Source of the DNA: Chlorocebus sabaeus
Lineage: Eukaryota; Chordata; Mammalia; Primates; Cercopithecidae
Assembly (NCBI RefSeq): GCF_047675955.1
Contig: NW_027327633.1
Span: 186,001-250,000, forward strand
Length of the DNA stretch: 64,000 bases
Direction of reading: 5' to 3'
Positions within the stretch are counted from its first letter, which is position 1, and each line of letters opens with the position of its first letter. This document shows, in pieces, positions 54,901 to 64,000 of the stretch. The notes beneath the pieces were generated by a model, which saw only the letters and a program-made list of their open reading frames with translations, did no database searches and was not told the origin of the DNA. Both the position numbers and the translations under genes were made by a program.

Positions 54901-56588
54901 GAAAGGCTTCTTGAAGGGAAAGATGTAACTCTGTGAGATGAATTAACAGAACACAGAGCAGTTTCTCAGAAAGCTTCTTTCCAGTATTGAACGCAAGAAA
55001 TTTCCTTTTTCACCATAGCCCTCTATGTGCTTCCAAATATCACTTTGCCAATTCCACAAGAACAGCCTTAGCGAAAGGCTTCATGAAGGGAAAGATGTAA
55101 CTCTGTGAGATGAATTAACAGAACACAGAGCAGTTTCTCAGAAAGCTTCTTTCCAGTTTTGAACGGAAGATATTTCCTTTTTCACCATAGCCATCTATGG
55201 GCTTCCAAATATCCCTTTGCCAATTCCACAAGAAGAGCCTTAGCGACAGGATTATTGAAGGGAAAGGTGTAACTCTGTGAGTTGAATTAACAGAACACAG
55301 AGCAGTTTCTCAGAAAGCTTCTTTCCAGTTTTGAACGGAAGATACTTCGTTTTTCACTATAGCCCTCTATGGGCTTCCAAATATCCCTTTGCCAATTCCA
55401 CAAGAACAGCCTTAGAGAAGGGCTTATTGAAGGGAAATATGTAACTCTGTGAGATGAATTAAGAGAACACAGAGCAGTTTCTCAGAAAGCTTCTTTCCAG
55501 TTTTGAACGGAAGATATTTCCTTTTTCACCATAGCCCTATATGGGCCTCCAAATATCCCTTTGCCAATTCCACAAGTACAGCCTTAGCGAAAGGCTTCTT
55601 GAAGGGAAAGATGTAACTCTGTGAGATGAATTAACAGAACACAGAGCAGTTTCTCAGAAAGCTTCTTTCCAGTTTTGAACAGAAGATATTTCCTTTTTCA
55701 CCATAGCCCTCTATGGGCTTCCAAATATCACTTTGCCAACTCCACAAGAACAGCCTTAGCGAAAGGCTTCTTGAAGGGAAAGATGTAACTCTGTGAGATG
55801 AATTAACAGAACACAGAGCAGTTTCTCAGAAAGCTTCTTTCCAGTTTTGAACGGAAGTTATTTCCTTTTTCACTATAGCCCTCTATGGGCTTCCAAATAT
55901 CCCTTTGCCAATTCCACAAGAACAGCCTTAGGGAAAGGCTTCTTGAAGGGAAAGATGTAACTCTGTGAGATGAATTAACAGGACACAGAGCAGTTTCTCA
56001 GAAAGCTTCTTTCCAGTTTTGAACGGAAGATATTTCCTTTTTCACCATAGCCCTCTATGGGCTTCCAAATATCACTTTGCCAATTCCACAAGAACAGACT
56101 TAGCGAAAGGCTTCTTGAAGGGAAAGATGTAACTCTGTGAGATGAATTAACAGAACACAGAGCAGTTTCTCAGAAAGCTTCTTTCCAGTATTGAACGCAA
56201 AATATTTCCTTTTTCACCGTAGCCCTCCATGGGCTTCCAAATATCACTTTGCCAATTCCACAAGAACAGCCTTAGCGAAAGGCTTCTTGAAGGGAAATAT
56301 GTAACTCGGTGAGATGAATTAACAGAACACAGAGCAGTTTCTCAGAAAGCTTCTTTCCAGTATTGAAAGCAAGAAATTTCCTTTTTCACCATAGCCCTCT
56401 ATGTGCTTCCAAATATCACTTTGCCAATTCCACAAGAACAGCCTTAGCGAAAGGCTTCATGAAGGGAAAGATGTAACTCTGTGAGATGAATTAACAGAAC
56501 ACAGAGCAGTTTCTCAGAAAGCTTCTTTCCAGTTTTGAACGGAAGATATTTCCTTTTTCACCATAGCCATCTATGGGCTTCCAAATAT
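43173..56588. repeat. HOR copy 4 (78 monomers, 13,416 bp)
   Basis: G-type markers lie at 43195, 47151, 47839, 52999, 54547 and 55235 (spacings 23, 4, 30, 9, 4, then 8 to 56611). The unit lacks one monomer near 46430: the CACAAGTACAGCC monomer seen at about 30115 in copy 3 is missing. It also lacks four monomers near 56090. In copies 1-3 these four sit between the AACAGGACAC monomer and the AACAGACTTAG monomer (about 12407 to 13094 in copy 1). Its last boundary has the ancestral CTATGGGC at 56575, where units 2, 3 and the 18-mer begin just after CTATTGGC. Confidence 0.85.
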
Positions 56589-59510
56589 CCCTTTGCCAAT
56601 TCCACAAGAAGAGCCTTAGCGAAAGGATTATTGAAGGGAAAGGTGTAACTCTGTGAGTTGAATTAACAGAACACAGAGCAGTTTCTCAGAAAGCTTCTTT
56701 CCAGTTTTGAACGGAAGATACTTCGTTTTTCACTATAGCCCTCTATGGGCTTCCAAATATCCCTTTGCCAATTCCACAAGAACAGCCTTAGAGAAGGGCT
56801 TATTGAAGGGAAATATGTAACTCTGTGAGATGAATTAAGAGAACACAGAGCAGTTTCTCAGAAAGCTTCTTTCCAGTTTTGAACGGAAGATATTTCCTTT
56901 TTCACCATAGCCCTCTATGGGCTTCCAAATATCACTTTGCCAATACCACAATAACAGCCTTATCGAAAGGCTGCTTGAAGGGAAAGATGTAACTCTGTGA
57001 GATGAATTAACAGAACACAGAGCAGTTTCTCAGAAAGCTTCTTTCCAGTTTTGAACGGAAGATATTTCCTTTTTCACCATAGCCCTCTATGAGCTTCCAA
57101 ATATCCCTTTGCCAATTCCACAAGAACAGTCTTAGCGAAAGGCTTCTTGAAGGGAAAGATGTAACTCTGTGAGATGAATTAACAGAACACAGAGCAGTTT
57201 CTCAGAAAGCTTCTTTCCAGTTTTGAACGGAAGATATTTCCTTTTTCACTATAGCCTTCTATGGGCTTCCAAATATCCCTTTGCCAATTCCACAAGAACA
57301 GCCTTAGCGAAAGGCTTCTTGAAGGGAAAGATGTAACTCTGTGAGATGAATTAACAGACCACAGAGCAGTTTCTCAGAAAGCTTCTTTCCAGTTTTGAAC
57401 GGAAGATATTTCCTTTTTCACCATAGCCCTATATGGGCCTCCAAATATCCCTTTGCCAATTCCACAAGTACAGCCTGAGCGAAAGGCTTCTTGAAGGGAA
57501 AGATGTAACTCTGTGAGATGAATTAACAGAACACAGAGCAGTTTCTCAGAAAGCTTCTTTCCAGTTTTGAAAGGAAGATACTTCCTTTTTCACCATAGTC
57601 CTCTATGGGCTTCCAAATATCACTTTGCCAATTCCACAAGAACAGCGTTACCGAAAGGCTTCTTGAAGGGAAAGATGTAACTCTGTGAGATGAATTAACA
57701 GAACACAGAGCAGTTTCTCAGAAAGCTTCTTTCCAGTTTTGAACGGAAGATATTTCCTTTTCACCATAGCCCTCTTTGGGCTTCCAAATATCCCTTTGCC
57801 AATTCCACAAGAACAGCCTTAGCGAAAGGCTTCTTAAATTGAAAGATGTAACTCTGTGAGATGAAATAACAGAACACAGAGCAGTTTCTCAGAAAGCTTC
57901 TTTCCAGTATTGAACGCAAGATATTTCCTTTTTCACCGTAGTCCTCTGTGCCCTTCCTAATATCACTTTGCCAATTCCACAAGAACAGTCTTAGCGAAAG
58001 GCTTCTTGAAGGCAAAGATGTAGCTCTGTGAGATGAATTAACAGAACACAGAGCAGTTTCTCAGAAAGCTTCTTTCCAGTTTTGAACGGAAGATATTTCC
58101 TTTTTCACCATAGCCCTCTATGGGCTTCCAAATATCACTTTGCCAATTCCACAAGAACAGCCTTAGCGAAAGGCTTCTTGAAGGGAAAGATGTAACTCTG
58201 TGAGATGAATTAACAGAACACAGAGCAGTTTCTCAGAAAGCTTCTTTCCAGTATTGAACGCAAGATATTTCCTTTTTTCAGTATCCCTCCATGGACTTCC
58301 AAATATGACTTTGCCAATTCCAAAAGAACAGCCTTAGCGAAAGGCTTCTTGAAGGGAAAGATGTAACTCTGTGAGATGAATTAACAGCACACAGAGCAGT
58401 TTCTCAGAAATCTTCTTTCCAGTTTTTAACGGAAGATATTTCCTTTTTCACCATAGCCCTATATGGGCTTCCAAATATCACTTTGCCAATTCCACAAGAA
58501 CAGCCTTAGCGAAAGGCTTCTTTAAGGGAAAGATGTAACTCTGTGAGATGAATTAACAGAACACAGAGCAGTTTCTCAGAAAGCTTCTTTCCAGTTTTGA
58601 AAGGAAAATACTTCCTTTTTCACCATAGCCCTCTATGGGCTTCCAAATATCACTTTGCCAATTCCATAAGAAGACACTTAGCGAAAGGCTTCTTGAAGGG
58701 AAAGATGTAACTCTCTGAGATGAATTAACAGAACATAGAGCAGTTTCTCAGAAAGCTTCTTTCCAGTTTTGAACGGAAGTTATTTCCTTTTTCACAATAG
58801 CCCTCTATGGGCTTCCAAATATCCCTTTGCCAATTCCACAAGAACAGCCTTAGCGAAAGGCTTCTTGAAGGGAAAGATGTAACTCTGTGAGATGAATTAA
58901 CAGAACACAGAGCAGTTTCTCAGAAAGCTTCTTTCCAGTTTTGAACGGAAGATATTTCCTTTTTCACCATAGCCCTCTATGGGCTTCCAAATATCACTTT
59001 GCCAATTCCACAAGAAGAGACTTAGCGAAAGGCTTCTTGAAGGGAAAGATGTAACTCTGTGAGATGAATTAACAGAACACAGAGCAGTTTCTCAGAAAGC
59101 TTCTTTCCAGTATTGAACGCAAAATATTTCCTTTTTCACCGTAGCCCTCCATGGGCTTCCAAATATCACTTTGCCAATTCCACAAGAACAGCCTTAGCGA
59201 AAGGCTTCTTGAAGGGAAATATGTAACTAGGTGAGATGAATTAACAGAACACAGAGCAGTTTCTCAGAAAGCTTCTTTCCAGTATTGAACGCAAGAAATT
59301 TCCTTTTTCACCATAGCCCTCTATGTGCTTCCAAATATCACTTTGCCAATTCCACAAGAACAGCCTTAGCGAAAGGCTTCATGAAGGGAAAGATGTAACT
59401 CTGTGAGATGAATTAACAGAACACAGAGCAGTTTCTCAGAAAGCTTCTTTCCAGTTTTGAACGGAAGATATTTCCTTTTTCACCATAGCCATCTATGGGC
59501 TTCCAAATAT
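56589..59510. repeat. Compact HOR unit A (17 monomers, 2,922 bp)
   Basis: From the G-type monomer at 56611 the next one is 2,922 bp away (59533), which is 17 x 172 minus 2. Markers seen at 57568 (GAAAGGAAGATACTTCC) and 57645 (CAGCGTTACCG) recur 2,922 bp later. The two missing bases are one T lost from the box near 57758 and one base lost at TCCTTTTTTCAGTATCC near 58271. The order of marker monomers follows that of the 77-mer with most monomers left out. Confidence 0.82.
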
Positions 59511-61572
59511 CCCTTTGCCAATTCCACAAGAAGAGCCTTAGCGAAAGGATTATTGAAGGGAAAGGTGTAACTCTGTGAGTTGAATTAACAGAACACAGAG
59601 CAGTTTCTCAGAAAGCTTCTTTCCAGTTTTGAACGGAAGATACTTCGTTTTTCACTATAGCCCTCTATGGGCTTCCAAATATCCCTTTGCCAATACCACA
59701 AGAACAGCCTTAGAGAAGGGCTTATTGAAGGGAAATATGTAACTCTGTGAGATGAATTAAGAGAACACAGAGCAGTTTCTCAGAAAGCTTCTTTCCAGTT
59801 TTGAACGGAAGATATTTCCTTTTTCACCATAGCCCTCTATGGGCTTCCAAATATCACTTTGCCAATACCACAATAACAGCGTTAGCGAAAGGCTGCTTGA
59901 AGGGAAAGATGTAACTCTGTGAGATGAATTAACAGAACACAGAGCAGTTTCTCAGAAAGCTTCTTTCCAGTTTTGAACGGAAGATATTTCCTTTTTCACC
60001 ATAGCCCTCTATGAGCTACCAAATATCCCTTTGCCAATTCCACAAGAACAGTCTTAGCGAAAGGCTTCTTGAAGGGAAAGATGTAACTCTGTGAGATGAA
60101 TTAACAGAACACAGAGCAGTTTCTCAGAAAGCTTCTTTCCAGTTTTGAACGGAAGATACTTCCTTTTTCACCATAGCCTTCTATGGGCTTCCAAATATCC
60201 CTTTGCCAATTCCACAAGAACAGCCTTAGCGAAAGGCTTCTTGAAGGGAAAGATGTAACTCTGTGATATGAATTAACAGAACACAGAGCAGTTTCTCAGA
60301 AAGCTTCTTTCCAGTTTTGAACGGAAGATATTTCCTTTTTCACCATAACCCTATATGGGCCTCCAAATATCCCTTTGCCAATTCCACAAATACAGCCTTA
60401 GCGAAAGGCTTCTTGAAGGGAAAGATGTAACTCTGTGAGATGAATTAACAGAACACAGAGCAGTTTCTCAGAAAGCTTCTTTCCAGTTTTGAAAGGAAGA
60501 TACTTCCTTTTTCACCATAGCCCTCTATGGGCTTCCAAATATCACTTTGCCAATTCCACAAGAACAGCGTTACCGAAAGGCTTCTTGAAGGGAAAGATGT
60601 AACTCTGTGAGATGAATTAACAGAACACAGAGCAGTTTCTCAGAAAGCTTCTTTCCAGTTTTGAACGGAAGATATTTCCTTTTCACCATAGCCCTCTTTG
60701 GGCTTCCAAATATCCCTTTGCCAATTCCACAAGAACAGCCTTAGCGAAAGGCTTCTTAAATTGAAAGATGTAACTCTGTGAGATGAAATAACAGAACACA
60801 GAGCAGTTTCTCAGAAAGCTTCTTTCCAGTATTGAACGCAAGATATTTCCTTTTTCACCGTAGTCCTCTGTGGCCTTCCTAATATCACTTTGCCAATTCC
60901 ACAAGAACAGTCTTAGCGAAAGGCTTCTTGAAGGCAAAGATGTAGCTCTGTGAGATGAATTAACAGAACACAGAGCAGTTTCTCAGAAAGCTTCTTTCCA
61001 GTTTTGAACGGAAGATATTTCCTTTTTCACCATAGCCCTCTATGGGCTTCCAAATATCACTTTGCCAATTCCACAAGAACAGCCTTAGCGAAAGGCTTCT
61101 TGAAGGGAAAGATGTAACTCTGTGAGATGAATTAACAGAACACAGAGCAGTTTCTCAGAAAGCTTCTTTCCAGTATTGAACGCAAGATATTTCCTTTTTT
61201 CAGTATCCCTCCATGGACTTCCAAATATGACTTTGCCAATTCCAAAAGAACAGCCTTAGCGAAAGGCTTCTTGAAGGGAAAGATGTAACTCTCTGAGATG
61301 AATTAACAGAACATAGAGCAGTTTCTCAGAAAGCTTCTTTCCAGTTTTGAACGGAAGTTATTTCCTTTTTCACAATAGCCCTCTATGGGCTTCCAAATAT
61401 CCCTTTGCCAATTCCACAAGAACAGCCTTAGCGAAAGGCTTCTTGAAGGGAAAGATGTAACTCTGTGAGATGAATTAACAGAACACAGAGCAGTTTCTCA
61501 GAAAGCTTCTTTCCAGTTTTGAACGGAAGATATTTCCTTTTTCACCATAGCCATCTATGGGCTTCCAAATAT
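59511..61572. repeat. Compact HOR unit B (12 monomers, 2,062 bp)
   Basis: The unit repeats unit A at an offset of 2,922 bp up to about 61280. It then jumps to the CTCTCTGAGATG/ACATAGAG monomer, skipping two monomers present in A at about 58360-58700. It also omits the AAGAGACTT, TAGGTGAG and CTTCATG monomers before reaching the next G-like monomer. Its length is 12 x 172 minus 2, with single-base losses near 60680 and 61193 equivalent to those in unit A. Confidence 0.8.
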
Positions 61573-64000
61573 CCCTTTGCCAATTCCACAAGAACAGCCT
61601 CAGCGAAAGGCTTCTTGAAGGGAACTGTGTAACTCTGTGAGTTGAATTAACAGAACACAGAGCAGATTCTCAGAAAGCTTCTTTCCAGTTTTGAACGGAA
61701 GATACTTCGTTTTTCACTATAGCCCTCTATGGGCTTCCAAATATCCCTATGCCAATTCCACAAAAACAGCCTTAGAGAAGGGCTTATTGAAGGGAAATAT
61801 GTAACTCTGTGAGATGAATTAAGAGAACACAGAGCAGTTTCTCAGAAAGCTTCTTTCCAGTTTTGAACGGAAGATATTTTCTTTTTCACCATAGCCCTCT
61901 ATGGGCTTCCAAATATCACTTTGCCAATACCACAATAACAGCCTCAGCGAAAGGCTTCTTGAAGGGAAAGATGTAACTCTGTGAGATGAATTAACAGAAC
62001 ACAGAGCAGTTTCTCAGAAAGCTTCTTTCCAGTTTTGAACGGAAGATATTTCCTTTTTCACCATAGCCCTCTATGGGCTTCAAAATATCCCTTTGCCAAT
62101 TCCACAAGAACAGTCTTAGCGAAAGGCTTCTTGAAGGGAAAGATGTAACTCTGTGAGATGAATTAACAGAACACAGAGCAGTTTCTCAGAAAGCTTCTTT
62201 CCAGTTTTGAACGGAAGATATTTCCTTTTTCACCATAGCCTTCTATGGGCTTCCAAATATCCCTTTGCCAATTCCACAAGAACAGCCTTAGCGAAAGGCT
62301 TCTTGAAGGGAAAGATGTAACTCTGTGAGATGAATTAACAGAACACAGAGCAGTTTCTCAGAATGCTTCTTTCCAGTTTTGAACGGAAGATATTTCCTTT
62401 TTCACCATAGCCCTATATGGGCCTCCAAATATCCCTTTGCCAATTCCACAAGTACAGCCTTAGCGAAAGGCTTCTTGAAGGGAAAGATGTAACTCTGTGA
62501 GATGAATTAACAGAACACAGAGCAGTTTCTCAGAAAGCTTCTTTCCAGTTTTGAAAGGAAGATACTTCCTTTTTCACCATAGCCCTCTAAGGGCTTCCAA
62601 ATATCACTTTGCCAATTCCACAAGAACAGCCTTAGCGAAAGGCTTCTTGAAGGGAAAGATGTAACTCTGTGAGATGTATTAACAGAACACAGAGCAGTTT
62701 CTCAGAAAGCTTCTTTCCAGTTTTGAACAGAAGATATTTCCTTTTCTCCATAGCCCTCTTTGGGCTTCCAAATATCCCTTTGCCAATTCCACAAGAACAG
62801 CCTTAGCGAAAGGCTTTTTAAATTGAAAGATGTATCTCTGTGAGATGAAATAACAGAACACAGAGCAGTTTCTCAGAAAGCTTCTTTCCAGTATTGAACG
62901 CAAGATATTTCCTTTTTCACCGTAGTCCTCTGTGGCCTTCCAAATATCACTTTGCCAATTCCACAAGAACAGTCTTAGCGAAAGGCTTCTTGAAGGCAAA
63001 GATGTAGCTCTGTGAGATGAATTAACAGAACACAGAGCAGTTTCTCAGAAAGCTTCTTTCCAGTTTTGAACGGAAGATATTTCCTTTTTCACCATAGCCC
63101 TCTATGGGCTTCCAAATATCACTTTGCCAATTCCACAAGAACAGCCTTAGCGAAAGGCTTCTTGAAGGGAAAGATGTAACTCTGTGAGATGAATTAACAG
63201 AACACAGAGCAGTTTCTCAGAAAGCTTCTTTCCAGTATTGAACGCAAGATATTTCCTTTTTTCAATATCCCTCCATGGACTTCCAAATATGACTTTGCCA
63301 ATTCCAAAAGAACAGCCTTAGCGAAAGGCTTCTTGAAGGGAAAGATGTAACTCTGTGAGATGAATTAACAGAACACAGAGCAGTTTCTCAGAAATCTTCT
63401 TTCCAGTTTTTAACGGAAGATATTTCCTTTTTCACCATAGCCCTATATGGGCTTCCAAATATCACTTTGCCAATTCCACAAGAACAGCCTTAGCGAAAGA
63501 CTTCTTTAAGGGAAAGATGTAACTCTGTGAGATGAATTAACAGAACACAGAGCAGTTTCTCAGAAAGCTTCTTTCCAGTTTTGGAAGGAAAATACTTCCT
63601 TTTTCACCATAGCCCTCTATGGGCTTCCAAATATCACTTTGCCAATTCCATAAGAACAACCTTAGCGAAAGGCTTCTTGAAGGGAAAGATGTAACTCTCT
63701 GAGATGAATTAACAGAACACAGAGCCGTTTCTCAGAAAGCTTCTTTCCAGTTTTGAACGGAAGTTATTTCCTTTTTCACAATAGCCCTCTATGGGCTTCC
63801 AAATATCCCTTTGCCAATTCCACAAGAACAGCCTTAGCGAAAGGCTTCTTGAAGGGAAAGATGTAACTCTGTCAGATGAATTAACAGAACACAGAGCAGT
63901 TTCTCAGAAAGCTTCTTTCCAGTTTTGAACGGAAGATATTTCCTTTTTCACCATAGCCCTCTATGGGCTTCCAAATATCACTTTGCAAATTCCACAAGAA
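61573..64000. repeat. Compact HOR unit C (partial)
   Basis: The unit starts at a decayed G-like monomer (ACAGCCTCAGCG, GGGAACTGTGTAAC, GAGTTGAAT). It repeats units A and B in order, including the CCTCTTTGGGC/TTAAATTG monomer near 62760-62825 and the CCTTTTTTCAATATCC monomer near 63257. It keeps the two monomers that unit B lost (AGAAATCTTC near 63390 and TTTGGAAGG near 63580). It runs off the window end. It holds more private changes than the long units, for example TTTTCTCCATAG near 62745 and CAGAATGCTTC near 62361. Confidence 0.78.

Larger units (their letters stand above)
1..64000 (-). repeat. Alpha satellite array, 172-bp monomers, African green monkey type
   Basis: The window is an uninterrupted head-to-tail array of a 172-bp monomer, about 372 copies. 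The spacing can be read from the AAGCTT (HindIII) site in nearly every monomer and from the CACAAGAACAGCC segment; marker positions up to 56611 differ by exact multiples of 172. On the minus strand the monomer has the primate alpha satellite core (ATATTTGG, then CTATGGTG, then GGAAATATCTTC). It matches my memory of the Chlorocebus 172-bp HindIII satellite. Baboon and macaque arrays are mostly dimeric at about 340 bp, whereas adjacent monomers here belong to one family, which favours Chlorocebus or a close guenon. Alpha satellite forms centromeric and pericentromeric heterochromatin and, in part, the CENP-A domain. Whether this segment lies under the kinetochore cannot be read from sequence. 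No Alu, L1 or unique DNA interrupts it. Confidence 0.96.

Noticed and set aside
1..64000. CRISPR array
   Set aside because: The regular spacing is that of a 172-bp tandem satellite. There are no short repeats with unique spacers, and the whole period is conserved.
1..64000. Mobile elements (Alu, L1, LTR)
   Set aside because: No poly-A tail, target-site duplication or non-satellite stretch breaks the array; every stretch I read is satellite.
1..64000. Assembly artefact as the sole cause of the 13-kb period
   Set aside because: Copies carry distinct private substitutions and different monomer gains and losses, which simple duplicate assembly would not make. Miscounted copy number still cannot be excluded without reads.

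Overview
The whole window is primate centromeric alpha satellite DNA: about 372 head-to-tail monomers of 172 bp, with no unique sequence, no transposon insertion and no believable gene. On the minus strand the monomer matches what I recall of the African green monkey (Chlorocebus) alpha satellite. It has a HindIII site in nearly every monomer and the usual alpha satellite core (TGGATATTTGG/GGAAATATCTTC region). An Old World monkey is therefore near certain and Chlorocebus is likely. That match is from memory; no database was searched.

Every monomer is of one family (A type). Most carry an exact match to the 17-bp pJ-alpha box (TTCCTTTTYCACCRTAG) on the + strand, and I found no CENP-B box. Each monomer also holds several short inverted repeats.

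The main finding is large-scale order. Marker variants recur in the same sequence at spacings that are exact multiples of 172 bp and define a very long higher-order repeat (HOR) of about 77-80 monomers (13.2-13.8 kb). Layout: copy 1 at 1-13588 (79 monomers), copy 2 at 13589-26832 (77), copy 3 at 26833-40076 (77), a short 18-monomer segment at 40077-43172 made by a recent tandem duplication, copy 4 at 43173-56588 (78), then a rearranged and more diverged tail at 56589-64000. In the tail the period drops to compact units of 17 and 12 monomers that keep the 77-mer's markers in the same order. Copies 1-4 differ by whole-monomer gains and losses (1, 2, 3, 4 or 18 monomers) and by few point changes, as expected from unequal crossing over or gene conversion.

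The likely role is structural: a substrate for centromeric or pericentromeric chromatin with tight 172-bp phasing. No proteins are encoded. The short open frames of 63-106 codons are antisense readings of the satellite and repeat with it.
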